Made by a program: the position numbers and the translations under genes. The notes under the pieces are model-generated. The model saw only the letters and a program-made list of their open reading frames with translations, made no database searches and was not told the DNA's origin. From Tribonema minus (lineage: Eukaryota > Sar > Xanthophyceae > Tribonematales > Tribonemataceae), in assembly GCA_017506865.1 (NCBI GenBank), contig JAFCMP010000113.1:992001-1056000 (forward strand): a stretch of 64,000 nucleotides of DNA, read 5' to 3'. Positions 33,223-44,911 of the stretch are shown here, in pieces (within the stretch, counting starts at the first letter, position 1; each line of letters opens with the position of its first letter).

Positions 33223-34471
33223 CACAGATTTGAACTTGAACCATGCGCGTTTATGCGGCGTGTCTGCTGCTGGCCCTAGGAATTGTTGTGGCAGTCAGTG
33301 TCTATGTTGATACTGTGAGTGCTCTCCAGTGGTGTGCTGTTGACTCAGAAATGCAATGCAACATCATGACCTGCCTTTGCGTCTGAGCAGATTTATGCGC
33401 TTGCGCGGTGTGAGGGTCAAGGATGAGTCTCATGGGCACCTGGGCCTCAGGCCTTTCACTTCGGTGTACACATTAGAAGTTCAAGGAGTAATTCAATTCA
33501 CGACATGGCACATGGCGCTCATTCGAAATGCGCCAGTGCGGTGAATCGGTGACAGTTGCCATTTTTTAGTGTTTGACATCTGCACTTGCTGCATGCAAGC
33601 TTCATACCGCATGGCCAACAATGTATGCAGGCAGCAGGGGTACGCCATGGCAAGCAAACACAACAGACAAGAAGCATCAATGTCTTTTGCATTGTCCACA
33701 GGATGACAGAATTCAGTGCCAACGGTCACAGACCCTGATGAATGGCGTATTGTGTAGCAACAAGACGACAGTCCCATGCGCTGGCTGCAACACACGCCAC
33801 ATACGCCCAAGCCCGGCTTTTCAAAAGCGCTGAACTCCAAATGGTCAATTGTGTGCGTCTCAGCATCACTACTTTCCACGTAACTCGTCATGTGTGCTGC
33901 AATCATCCCACACAGTGCAATGCGCATCATTTTCCAAGCCGTGCTTGTTAATGTTGTTGACTGCTGTCTCGCTTGCTTGAAGCAGCACCACCATCACTCC
34001 CCAATCAGTGGCACAATCCCCTACCCGCCCCCCTTGCTGATGATTGAGTCCTGCTGCTTGTGTTTGTGTGCTTTCTGTAAAGGCAGCCATACATTCGTGC
34101 TCATGACCTGCTAAACGTCTCGCGATGCAGTGCAGGTGTGGTCGGCTCTTGCAGCCTGTGCACTTTGCGCTCCAATTCTCTTCGCTTCTCAGCGTGTCCC
34201 TGTTGCCATGGCATACGCAACGCAGGCGCATGTGCCTTGCGTCCACAGTGCCGGCCGCGCTTACATAGGAATGTGCATATCCAGCATGCGCCACCTTGCG
34301 CTGAGCCTGATCACTGCCGCACGCGCTGCTGCCACGTGACACCGACCCCAGTCCCTATGTTATGCGGCAATAGCAGTACCATGAATCGACCTCTAAGCAT
34401 CCGCTTGTGCCCACCAATCAGTCCCTAATGGCATGCAGCTGTGGCAGCATCGCCGCTGCCACTCTGCGTCT
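33223..34471. other. Convergent intergenic region, no gene recognised
   Basis: This is the 3' flank of both RPC5 (+) and the PDZ-containing gene (-). Open frames on either strand (for example 33930-33493) have no recognisable domain and no splice support. I see no repeats of note. Confidence 0.5.
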
Positions 34472-37400
34472 CTACACTGGCGCTGCCGCTGGAGCATCCG
34501 CAGCAGGTGCCGCGGCGGCAGCGGCTGCGGCATCAGGCGCGGCAGGCTTGGGCTTGGCAGCCTTGGCAGGCCTGCGCTTCTTTGCTGGTGCCGCTGCCGC
34601 CGCCGCCGCTGTGTCAACCGGCGCTGCGTCAGGGGAAGCGGCAGCAGCGTCGGCAGCAGCAGCAGCAGCGGCAGCAGGCTTGGCAGTCTTGGGAGGCCTG
34701 CCGCCGCGCTTCTTCGCCGGCGCTGCGGCAGCACCACTTGGCGCCACTGCAGGGTCTGTAGGCGGTGCTGCGGGCGCCGCGCCAGCAGCAGCGGCGCTTG
34801 CAGTCTTCGGCTTCTTGACCGCCTTGCGCGGCTTGGCAGGCGCAGCTGCTGCAGCGGCTGCGGCTGCGGCCGGAGCGGTTGCGGCGGCAGCGGCAGCAGG
34901 AGGAATGGCTGTGCCGCCGCTGCCTGCGCCGCCTGACGCTGCAGCAGAGGCGGCGGCGGCAGCACCGCCTTCTGCTGCCGCAGGCAGCACGGCGGGGTCA
35001 GCTGGGCTCGTGTCGGCGGCTGCCTTGGCTGTCTTGCTCGCTGCTGGCTTGGTCTTCTTGGTTGTCTTCTTGGTTGTCTTGGGCTGCTTGAAGGGCACGG
35101 CGGCAGGAGAAACCGACACGGACGCTGCTGCAGGCGCAGCGGCAGCCGCGGCGCGTGCGTCACTCGTAGGCGCCGCGGCAGCAGCGGCCGAGGCAGCGGC
35201 GGCGGCAGCTGCACTCGCGGCGCCACTGGCAGCAGCGGCATTGCCATCTGCCGCTGCCTTGGGCTGCGACGCCTCCGCAGAGCTAGGAGCAGGGGCGGCT
35301 GTAGGTGTGCCGGTGCTGGTAGCTGCTGCGGCAGTGGCGCAGGCGCCATGTATAGCGGCGCGCGCAGCATCTGCAGCAGCGCACGTGCTGCTGGAGCTGG
35401 CTGCGTCGACAGTCGCCTCAACCGCGGCAGGCGGAACGGCCGCAGCGGCAGCAGCACCGGCGGCGGGGGTGGCAGAAGTAGTAGTGGTAGTGCTTGCAGG
35501 TGCCGGTGCCACCTTCGTGAGCTTGATCGCACTTGATCTCGGTTTACCCGCCGCTTGTTTCGCTCCCTTGCCGCCCGCTGCCTTTGTCGCCTTGCCCGCC
35601 CCTGGCTTCGCAGGCCTGGGTTTCTTGGCGGCTGCGCCAGCGGGCGCAGCGGCAGCGTCGCCTCCAGCAGCCGCTGCTGCGCCTGCGCCGTCACCGGCAG
35701 CAGCGGCGCCGGCACCGCCGCCCTCCGCCTTCCGCTTACCGATCGCGAACCCGACGGTGAGCGGGCGCGCTTTGAGCAGCTTCACAATGTTTTCCATTGA
35801 CATTTGCTTGACGGCGACGCCGTTGACGACAGCCACCCGCGACCCTACGGGCACGTGCTCTCCGGGCGTTCCCGGCGCCGCTCCCCCCACCGCCAGGCTC
35901 CCCAGCTCGTCCGGCTGCAGCGCCATGTTCAGCGTTGCCGCCTCCTCCCCCCACGTAACCTCTAGCAGCTCCATCTCGCTGACGTCGCAGCCGCCGCCGC
36001 CCGCCGCCGCCGTCGCTGCGGAGCCCGGGCCCCCCGCCTCCCTGTCCGTGCGCGCGGCCTTATTGCCGGACTGCGCCGCCGCGGGCTTGCGAGCGCGCTT
36101 CTTGTTGGCGGGCGCTGCCGCGGACTTGCCGTCCTTCTCCGATGCGTCGTCTGCTACGAAGTCGTCGTCGTCGTCGTCCGCAGACTCCGCCTTCGCGTCT
36201 CCGATCACGTCCGGCGACCACTCCGAGTCCGAACCCGCCGCCGCTGCCGCTGCCGCCGCGGTGGGCTTCGCCGCCGCTGCGCTGCTTGCTGCGGCGGCAG
36301 CGGCGGCAGGTTTGGGCTTCGCCGCGGCTGCCTTCTTCTTGGTGGCTTTGGGTTTAGGCGGCTCTGGCTTGGCTCGCAGCACCGAGTCTTCGAGTTCGGC
36401 GCGCTCCACTTCAATTTCGACGGGGTCGCCATCGGCGTCGTCGGCGACGTGCAGCTTGACGTAGTCGCGCATGCCGTTGCGCGGGTCCACCACCACGGCG
36501 TAGCGCCAGCGGCCGCCGTGACGCGCCGCCACCTGAGACGCGCATCATAAATTCAACTTCAAATCGTGCTTCAAATGCTTCATATGGTACATGCAAAAGT
36601 GGTTGGTGAACAGGAGGCGATTGCTGCCATTCACAGTTGACACTAGGTGTGTCATATGCAGGCTCACGCACTGCATTTTTTTATGTACATGTCATCTGCA
36701 CCAATATCCCATTGATATGAAGCTTGCAGCGCAGCAACATCACCATTGCGCCGTCTGCAACGGCAGCATAGACCTGACCAATGTTACGTAACCACCTGTG
36801 CACGCATGATGTGTGGATGCGCGCAATCATACCACGTAAGCAGCCTCAAAGTGTTGTGCATGTTGCCGGCGGTGGCCCTGTGTCATCCGCAGTTGTGGTG
36901 ATGCAGATGTGTTCATCCTGCACTGCAACTGCGACAGGTGTCATTCTGGCAGCGCCCAGGTGGCACTAGAGTGTCCTGACCAGCAAAAGAATGCTTGTCA
37001 AAAGATGTCAGCGCTCCTACACGGGGCAGCGCGCACCCAGCACCTGACAAATGAGCAGATTGTACTCATCTATATGATCCTGGCATAGCATCCGTGTGCA
37101 GTGACCCATGCCTGCCGTATGTGCGGCCAACAGAGTGAACTGCGACAACTCCTGCCAAAGCCACAAACTCATAGCTGGACCGCAAGCACTGGCACATGAC
37201 CACCACGTTGTCGCCCCACCTTTTCGCCCATGTCCAGCTTGGCATCCCCCCGCACGCTCACGAACATCTTGCGCCGATTCTCCGGCGACACCAAGCCGCC
37301 CACATGGAACCCCTCCTCGGCAGCGCCACCACTGCCATCCCCTGCGCCCGCCTGCACGCGCACCGCCGTCAGCGCCGCCGTGTGCTCCCGCGCCGCCGCC

Positions 37401-40400
37401 GCCGCCGCCTGCGCCGCCGCCGCCCCCGCCTCCGCACTGACCTGCTGCGCTGCCGCCGCTGCCGCCGCTGCTGCCGGCGCTGGCGGCTCCGCGCCGCCGT
37501 CGAGCTTGCGCATGGGCAGCCTGCGCACCAGCTGCTGCTGCCCGCGCGAGTTGGCGCGCGCGACGGCGGGCGGCGCCGGCACGCCCAGCCGCCTCCCGGG
37601 CTGCAGTACGATGCGCTTCTTGACCACGGGCGGCGCCTCTGCTGCCGCTGGCGTCGCCGCCGCCTCCGCCGCCGCCGCTGCCGCCGCCGCTGCGGCAGCA
37701 GGGCTCATCGGCTCGAGCTCGTCGTCGCCGTGGCACGCTTGATCGTCGGTCGCCGCGCGCTGCGCACCTCTGGACGGCGTAGCGTGCGCGGCCGACGGCA
37801 GCGTGGCGGGCGGCGTGGTGAACGCGGCGGCGGCGACGAGCTGGCGACGCGCCATGCGTTCGGCGTGTGCGCGAGCCTGCACACAGCAGTCGTGCGCGGG
37901 GGGGATAGCCTGAGTGAGCACCAATGCCGGCCATATGGGTTGGACTGTAGATGTTCAGCACGATGCCCACGGGTCAGGCCTGGCACTGCTATCAACTAAG
38001 TACCGAGCCAATGCATCAAGTGGTAAGCGGCGGCAGCCGCATCCTGCGTATTGCAACCCAAACACTTATATCTAGGGTCGCAAAAAAAGCGTATTTTGAA
38101 GTTTATTTTGGAGTTCAAGTGCCCCTTTCGTGGCAGACTGTATGCTCGGAATTGAGCAGACTCACCGCATGCCCCACAAATACGCCCTTCACGCAGCGTA
38201 ATATCATGTTGAAGTTTGCTCACGACTTATTCCTGGTTGCCAAATACGTCCCAAATACGCCGTATTTGTGTGGCCAAATACGTTTTTTTGCAACCCTACT
38301 TATATCAGCCCTCAACTTGATATAGCCATCACATATGCAAACTTGAGGTCATTGTACTTCAAAATCAAACTTGAGCGGTCATTGTACTTCAAAATAGCAG
38401 TACTTCACAAAGCAGCTTGGAGCATGGATGATGCCAGTGTCTGCTGCATGTACACAATGCTTTGATGACTGTGTCACAGAAAATGCATGTCACATGCGTT
38501 GACGTCATTTTTACCATCTTCAACAGCACAGTGACTTCAACAGCACAGTGACGACTGACAAAGCATGCACCTCAGAGCTTGGACAATTCATGAACACCCT
38601 TCAAGAAAACGTACTGCGGGTTAATGCTGTACACCGGCAGCACCGCAAGCAAATACTCAGTGCCGCATTCATACGGGGCAGACACGAAGATGTCACTGTA
38701 TGTACATGCACGAGAAGCCGCCTCAACAAGAACCGTGTGACACTCCTTGCCAGTACTTCAACTCCCCACCGGCGGTGCACTGACAAACAAAGTCACGATT
38801 TTTTTCAGTATGATGTTCAAAGGGCATGGGCAGTCTGCGTCAATCTTGATGATACTTTAACAACACCACAGAAGCAACATCGCCTGGTGACTCACCAGTG
38901 CCGTCGGCGGCGTCTCATCCACCCCCACTATCGCCCCCTTCCCCGTGCGGAACAGGAGTCCGCCGGGGGTCGCGCAGGGCAGCGCCGCAGCAGCCGCAGT
39001 GGCGGGGACCGGGTTCATTGGAGGCACCACCAGCACCTTGACGCGCGGCATGGAGTCCAGCGTGTCGACGAAGCTACGCAGGATGACGGTGTGCTTGGCG
39101 TGGGAAGCAGCGGGTACCTGTTGCGGGCAAGCGGGGACATCACTGGATTGCATTGGTGCGGTTGTTTTGAGCGCATGTGGTGTTGGTGAGCTTGGCTATG
39201 TCGCTGGAGTGCGCCGTGCGTGCATGGCTCAGTAAATGGGCGGTGCATCCTAGCCCCCAGCTCTGAGCGGCTTGCTGCTTCGCGGCCGTGACGGCAGTCA
39301 TGCATGGGTGTGATTGTCAGCTGTTGTCTGCACTGATGGCCTTTGGTCTGTTATCGCCTTCAACACATGCATGGTGCTTGGTTCATACAATTGGTGCTTC
39401 AAGAGCAGAGCCTGGTACATGCTCTTCACAATGGCCACAACGGCTAGTCCATTCTCAAGCACAACAATATCCGCGCTTGTTGCAGGGAGCTAACACAGTC
39501 AGTTTTGATTGACTGCCAGTCATAGCGTAACATAGATTACCTTCGCGTCATGGCCGCAAGAGGTTGCATGCTCAGCAATTGATGGCAACACCTGGGGTGG
39601 AAATTTGATGCAAGCGCGGCCTCAATGTGTGAACCTGCAGAGGTGGACTTCACTACCACCATATCTGCAGGCAAGGCATGCAATGCAGCACTACTCTCTG
39701 AGTTGAACATGCACTTGAAGCAACGGGCTTGCTGTTGAGCACTGATCACCGCAGCACAGGCGCAAAAAGTTGGTCTCAGTAGTAACTTGCAGCGCAGTAC
39801 CTAATCATTTCAGAGTCACGACCCGCTGCACATCCACCAACATACCTATCGCCTCTCCTGATCTGAACTTCAACGGTTACAGAAAGCGCGTACCTCGCAG
39901 ACGTCCTGCATGACGGCGCAGCCTGGGTAGGTAAGGCACTGGCCGTCGATGACCACCTTGACAAAGTGGAAGTTGGGCGGCAGGTCTAGCAGGTGCGTCT
40001 GCGACGAAACCAGGGGAGAAAAGGAACATGGCAGAAGTTGAAGTGTATGAGGTTGAAGTTGCTTCTGCCCGATTTTTTTATTTTGTGTTTCAGTTGGCTC
40101 TACAACGCACAGCGAGCTTGTGCGTTTGCTGAGACATGGCGCTACTGCCCATCAAATATCTCGATTTCTCCGCAGTATAAGCACACACTGATGCTTTGAA
40201 AGAGTCACCCGTGTGTTGTAGCAGCAAACTGCCGCGAACAATTTACGCGTGCCTGCCGCCCTCGTCCTCTGATAAAACCCTCTCAAACTGTTGGGCAGGA
40301 GGTCACTAAACAGACAACATTCGACCAGCAAAGCAGCCGAGGAAATTTAGATTCTGCACGAATGCCGATTTGCTGGCTGTACATGCATACTTTCAAGCAA

Positions 40401-42040
40401 CAGATTTAGGCGCCTCAGCGTCATGTGGCAACCCAATCGCGCACCAGGCATCATGCGGCAGCCCGATGGTGCACCAGAATACATGATGTTCGCATGAATG
40501 TATGAAGAGGTGAGTTTCAGACAGATGCGAGTCGGTAGGCACCCCTGTTCAGAGAGAACGTTTGGCAGACCGCCGCCGCCGCCGCGACGCACCTGCCTCC
40601 AGAAGGCGCGCGTGTCGTCGGCGTCGCGCGGCCCCGTCAGGTAGCCGCGCGCGCGGCTCGCGCGGTCCAGCGGCGTCATCTCAAAGTCGTGGCGCGAGAC
40701 GTCGCGGATGAGCGCCGCCGTGAGGCGCGGCAGCACCTTCACCTGCAGCAGCTCCGCGACCTCCTCCTCGCCGAGGCCGCAGCCGTCCAGCAGCAGGCGC
40801 GGCGCAGCAGCGTCGTCGCCGTCTGCAATGCCAGTGTCGCGCGCCCCCCCCCCTCTAACTTCTTCAAGTTGAAGTTGGTCCTTGAGCTCCAGCACGCGCG
40901 TCGTGTCGGCGGGCAGGAAGCGGTGGACCGCGGGGACGACCTGGAGCCAGACGTCCCACGTGCCGGAGGCGAGGGCGGCGGGGTCCGTGGTCGCGAGGCG
41001 CAGGTCGAGGCGCACGCCGTCGAAGGTGCGCTGGCTGGCGCGGCCGTGCCTGGCGCAGCCGCGAGAGAGAGGAAAGAAAATCAGGTGGAAAAGTGAAGAA
41101 AAGCACACAATTTGACAGATTTTTTGCACAAACAACTGAATGTCGGCCGCACGGTGATTGTGTGTGTGCTCTCGTTTTTCCAACTGAATTCTGACCTACG
41201 AACTGTCTTCAAGGCCGAGCCTGGCTGAGTCGCTGAGTGAGTGGAGCATTGCCATAGGATATTTTGAAAGCATGCATCTTGGCCCGTAAGTAACCAGAAT
41301 CAATAGTTTACCCAGCAGAGCGTTTGGCTCCAAGATGCAGCGGTGCAAGGTCCACATGGATGTCTTGGCAGTGACCCAATCCTGACGCAACGTTGCCGTC
41401 AGCAAGCCGTGCAAAGCGGCATCGCTGCAAGCGCAGGCAAAGGCGCCAATCGCTGCCATGCCACTCACCAGAGCTCGTGGTGGAGGTGCTGTCCAGCCTG
41501 GTACCAGTACGCCTTGCTGAGTCGCAGCTTGAGCACAGCTTTGGCCACCTCTTGAGCATGGGAGAACAGAGCATCTAGGGAGTCGCTCTTGCCCTGGCTG
41601 TGGACGAAGCTCACGGTGACGGCGATGTTGATGGCCTTTGCCTGGGCCTCTATATCCTGCACTGCGGCCATCTGCAGCCTAGGCTTGCGGGGCACGACGA
41701 CGTGAACGCAGGCGCTGTTCTCCTCGAAGCAGAGCATGTGTGCTTCTTCCAGGAGGCAGTTGACGAGTTGGGTGGCGCTGTAGGCGTGCCTGTCTCCCGT
41801 GATGCGGAGCTGAGCCAGGACGTGGTCTGCTGGTGAGAGCTTGCCCCCTGACTCCAGCATCGTCAGCGCCAGCTTCACAGCAGGTTGCCTGTTGACTTCA
41901 TGAGCGAGCTTCTTGCGGCGTGAAGATCTGCTGGTGTTCTCGATGGCCTCATCGCTGTCGGACTCGGCTGTGTCAGGATCGGCATAGTTGACGCCCTCAG
42001 TGGCTCTCCGGCGCTTCCTCTCGCTACTGTCCTCGTCCAT
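34472..42040 (-). CDS. Large PDZ-domain protein with Lys/Ala/Pro-rich tail, probably nuclear
   Basis: Six exons (42040-41469, 41049-40593, 39998-39894, 39117-38896, 37876-37220, 36532-34472) join in phase and encode 1357 residues. The N-terminus is acidic and basic with likely nuclear signals (SERKRRRATEG, SRRKKLAHE), then a folded region (VKLALTMLESGGKLSPADHVLAQL, AQEVAKAVLKLRLSKAYW). Exon 2 has beta-rich segments (GVRLDLRLATTDPAALASGTWDVWL is one). Exon 6 opens with GGRWRYAVVVDPRNGMRDYVKLHV, an acidic DDDDDDF run, and a PDZ-like domain at ~859-936 (PVGSRVAVVNGVAVKQMSMENIVKLL). The last ~400 residues are Ala/Lys/Pro-rich with KKPK and AKKR clusters, like linker-histone tails. A chromatin-associated scaffold is a guess from composition. 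The 41049-40593 exon contains a pyrimidine-rich stretch near 40850 that could hide a very short intron. The ATG at 42040 is the first clear one. Confidence 0.72.
38065..38306. mobile_element. hAT-like MITE, 226 bp, with perfect 8-bp target duplication
   Basis: The element spans 38073-38298 and lies in intron 4 of the PDZ-protein gene. It begins TAGGGTCGCAAAAAAAGCG and ends with the inverted form (CGTTTTTTTGCAACCCTA), giving ~23-bp imperfect terminal inverted repeats. It is flanked by cttatatc on both sides (38065-38072 and 38299-38306). The TAGGGTYGC ends and 8-bp duplication are typical of the hAT superfamily. There is no coding capacity. The interior contains several AAATACG.C repeats close to the right end. 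Confidence 0.9.
38336..38398. repeat. Short tandem duplication
   Basis: The ~31-base unit AACTTGAG.GGTCATTGTACTTCAAAAT occurs twice in tandem with few differences, just right of the hAT-like MITE. Confidence 0.75.
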
Positions 42041-42289
42041 TCTGCGAGGCAACAACGCACACCTCTGCTCAGAGCTTCAACTTCAGCTGCAACTTCAAGG
42101 CATTTGTGAACCGGTTTTTTGCTCCTGGTTCAACTAGCTTCTAGCTTTGCCACAGCAGCTGTTGAGGACAAAGGGAAGGCAGGCAGCAAGCGCCACCAGA
42201 AGAATGGAGTGCCCGATGCTGCTGGCGGTTCGTTCTGGGCAGCCTGAGGGCTGAAGGCTCAGGATCAAACCAAGACGTGCCGAATAGTA
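42041..42289. promoter_or_regulatory. Putative bidirectional promoter
   Basis: These 249 bases separate divergent start codons of the PDZ-protein gene (42040, -) and the J-domain gene (42290, +). The region has a CTTCAACTTCAGCTGCAACTT block at about 42067-42095, a motif type common in introns here. Promoter function is inferred only from gene arrangement. Confidence 0.35.
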
Positions 42290-44911
42290 ATGATCGAGGT
42301 GCTGGATCGACGGCGATGTGGCTCTCGCACTGGTGTGAGAATGCTGAAGCGTGCAGTTCTGATGGCCCTACTTTGCAACCCATGCTGCTCGGGTGGGCAA
42401 AGCACAACAGAGTGCGAAAGACGGTCTCCCGCCTTCATCAGCACCTGCCAGAGGCACCAGCTGTGTGGGAACTCCACCACTGCCGCCCCTGCAGAGTGTG
42501 CCATCCTCGCACGAAGTGCCAGACAACTGTCAACAGACCTGATCCTCGACCTCTGCGAAGGAGCAGCCACAAGTGGGCCAGCCACGTGTGTAACAGCCAT
42601 CCCCGCCAAGCTCATCAAGAGCATGCCTGCAGCGCTGCAAGTGGAGCTGTGTAGGGGGGAGCATTCCGCCGCCGTCGTAGACTGTGTGCACGCCTTTCAA
42701 GAAAGCGGTGGCGCAGCAGCTGGGGGGGCGACCAGCAAGGCTCAGGTTGAAACCTGCAAAGGTGGTAATTCCATCATCCCTGCGGAGTGCTACAGGGCCA
42801 TGCCAGCCTGGGTGCCGCAGGCCGCAAAGCTGTCGCTGTGCAAGGCCGCCGCCAGCGCCGCCCCAGCACAGTGCGCGGCAGCGCTCGCCCGCCGAGTCTC
42901 TCCCGGCGTTGCGGCAGACGCTGTCGCGCGCCTGTGCCGTGGCGCGCAGACCGAAGCTCCCGCTGCGTGCTTCGTGCATGGCGTGTCGGGAGTGGTGGGG
43001 CGCACGCTTGGAAAAGCGGACACGGCAGACCTCTGCAGGGGCGCAGACTCAGAGGAGCCCGTGAAGTGCTTCGCCGCCATCACCGACAGGACCATCACGG
43101 CAGAGAGCAAGGTGGCGCTGTGCTGCGGCGCCGGCGGCGCGGCGCGCGCGCAGTGCGTGCGCGCCGCCACCCACCGCCTCGCGCCGCCGCAGAAGCTCGC
43201 GCTCTGCGCGGCGGCGCGCGGCGACGCGCCGACGGCGCCGCTGGCGTGCTTCACCGCAGCGCCTGCCACCCTGCCCGATGACCTCAGAATACGCCTCTGC
43301 AGCGGCGCTGCGTCGAACGCGCCGGCGGACTGCGCCAAGGCCGCGCCGGCCGCGCTGCCGCCGCAGCACCGCGCGGAGCTGTGCCGCGGCGCCGCGTCCG
43401 CCGCGCCGGGCCTGTGCGCGCGCGCAATGCCCATACAGGCGGCGCCGAGCGTTACGGTTGACGTGTGCAGGGACGCTGCCTCCGCGGCGCCCGCGCAGTG
43501 CTTCGCCGCCTGCGACGGCGCCGTGCCCGCGGCGCTCGCCGTGGCGCTCTGCCGCGGCGCCGCGTCGACGGCGCCCGCGGAGTGCGCCGCCGCCGCCGTC
43601 CCCCGCTCCCGCGAGGCCGCCAGCAATGCTCAGTGCCCGCTTAAGGGCGCGTCCGGTCAGCCACGGCGCATCGTGCCCATGGCGCTCGCGGTGGAGCTCT
43701 GCCGCGCCTCCGGCAACGACGCGGCGGCGGTCGGCTGCGCGGCGACCGCGCCGCACGGCTTCTCCGACGCCGACCTGCTGCGCCTGTGCAGCGGCGGCGG
43801 CGGCGGCGCGGACGGCGCGGGCGCGGTGCGCTGCGCGGCGGCGGCGCCGCGGCGGCTGCCGGCGGCGGCACGCGCGGAGCTGTGCCGCGGCGCCGCCGGC
43901 GTGCAGCCCGCGGCGTGCGCGGATGCGATGCACTACTCGCGCGGCGTCAAGGAGGTGGTGGCAACGTGCCGTGGAGCGCTGACTACGACGCCTGCGTACT
44001 GCGTCAACGCGCTGCACCACGCGCCCGGCGGAGGCGCGACGGCGCGGCAGATCGAGGACTGCCGCGGCGCGGCGCCCGTGCACACGAGCATTGGCGTGCG
44101 CGAGCTCAAGCACGCGGGCGAGGGCGGCGTGCTGTACACGGGCGCGCGCGTGGAGGCGGTGCTCGAGGTGAAGGACCAGTGGGGGCGCTTCATGGAGTGG
44201 GACAGCGGCACGTACGTGCGCGCGAGCCTCGCGCCGCGCGGCTCCAACGGCGCCTTCATCGGCGGCGCGGGGCGCGTCAATGCGACCGTCGACGGCGTCG
44301 TCCGCTTCTCGCACCTCACCTTCTCCGCGCCCGGCAACCTCACGCTGCGCTTCGACGTCGGCGGCGCGCACCTCGCGAGCGCGCTGCTGCGCGTGGTCGA
44401 GACGAAGGAGGCGGCGTTCGCGCGCGCGTGCGGCGCCGTCGTGCGCGCGCTGCGCTGCCCCTCCGACGCCGCCGCCGCGCGCCGCGCTGCTGCCGCGGAG
44501 CTTAACGCCGCCGACGAGATCTTCGCGCTCGTGCCGCCGCCGCTGAGCTGGAACGCCATCGTCTGCGGCGGCGCGCTGCGCAACCAGGGGTTCCGCGTCG
44601 CGCCGGGCTGGCGGCGCGCGGCGTGGGTCTGGTACACGCCCGCAGTGGAGGCGCTGGCGACGGGGAGGGGGGTGCCGACCCCCCTGATGACGGCGCTCGA
44701 GCGGCTGGGGCTGGGGGAGGGGGCGAGCGGGGGGGACGTGCGCCGCGCGTACTACCGGGAGAGCCTCAGGTGGCACCCGGATCGGTGGGCGCGGCACCCG
44801 GCGCTGGCGGAGCGCGCGCAGGCGGTGTTTGAGCTGGTGAGCGAGGCGTACGCGGAGCTGCGCGCGGGCGCCAAGCTGGCGGCGACGGGGCAGGAGAGCG
44901 CGGCGGTGTAA
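42290..44911 (+). CDS. Cys-repeat protein with Ig-like and C-terminal J domain, likely ER/secretory
   Basis: One uninterrupted exon encodes 873 residues. ATG 42290 or the in-frame ATG 42341 may be used; the latter puts a hydrophobic signal segment (LKRAVLMALL) at the very N-terminus. Residues ~55-600 are a tandem array of ~12-14 degenerate units of 35-45 residues, each with the pattern ELCRGA(x)SxAPAxCxxA, so two cysteines per unit. Residues ~605-715 resemble an Ig/filamin-like beta fold (GARVEAVLEVKDQWGRFMEW, FSAPGNLTLRFDV). Residues ~798-860 are a J domain with helix II, the HPD motif (RWHPDRW, ~829-831) and helix III (VFELVSEAYAELR). J domains stimulate Hsp70 ATPase. A signal peptide with paired cysteines suggests an ER-lumen chaperone partner of BiP. 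That location is inference. No KDEL-type end is present (ends QESAAV). Confidence 0.82.
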   Translation: MIEVLDRRRCGSRTGVRMLKRAVLMALLCNPCCSGGQSTTECERRSPAFISTCQRHQLCGNSTTAAPAECAILARSARQLSTDLILDLCEGAATSGPATCVTAIPAKLIKSMPAALQVELCRGEHSAAVVDCVHAFQESGGAAAGGATSKAQVETCKGGNSIIPAECYRAMPAWVPQAAKLSLCKAAASAAPAQCAAALARRVSPGVAADAVARLCRGAQTEAPAACFVHGVSGVVGRTLGKADTADLCRGADSEEPVKCFAAITDRTITAESKVALCCGAGGAARAQCVRAATHRLAPPQKLALCAAARGDAPTAPLACFTAAPATLPDDLRIRLCSGAASNAPADCAKAAPAALPPQHRAELCRGAASAAPGLCARAMPIQAAPSVTVDVCRDAASAAPAQCFAACDGAVPAALAVALCRGAASTAPAECAAAAVPRSREAASNAQCPLKGASGQPRRIVPMALAVELCRASGNDAAAVGCAATAPHGFSDADLLRLCSGGGGGADGAGAVRCAAAAPRRLPAAARAELCRGAAGVQPAACADAMHYSRGVKEVVATCRGALTTTPAYCVNALHHAPGGGATARQIEDCRGAAPVHTSIGVRELKHAGEGGVLYTGARVEAVLEVKDQWGRFMEWDSGTYVRASLAPRGSNGAFIGGAGRVNATVDGVVRFSHLTFSAPGNLTLRFDVGGAHLASALLRVVETKEAAFARACGAVVRALRCPSDAAAARRAAAAELNAADEIFALVPPPLSWNAIVCGGALRNQGFRVAPGWRRAAWVWYTPAVEALATGRGVPTPLMTALERLGLGEGASGGDVRRAYYRESLRWHPDRWARHPALAERAQAVFELVSEAYAELRAGAKLAATGQESAAV

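Noticed and set aside
34407-36464. 685-codon plus-strand open frame, Ala-rich
   Set aside because: It is antisense to the last exon of the PDZ-protein gene. GCN-rich coding DNA lacks stops on both strands, and only the minus strand shows real domains and in-phase splicing.
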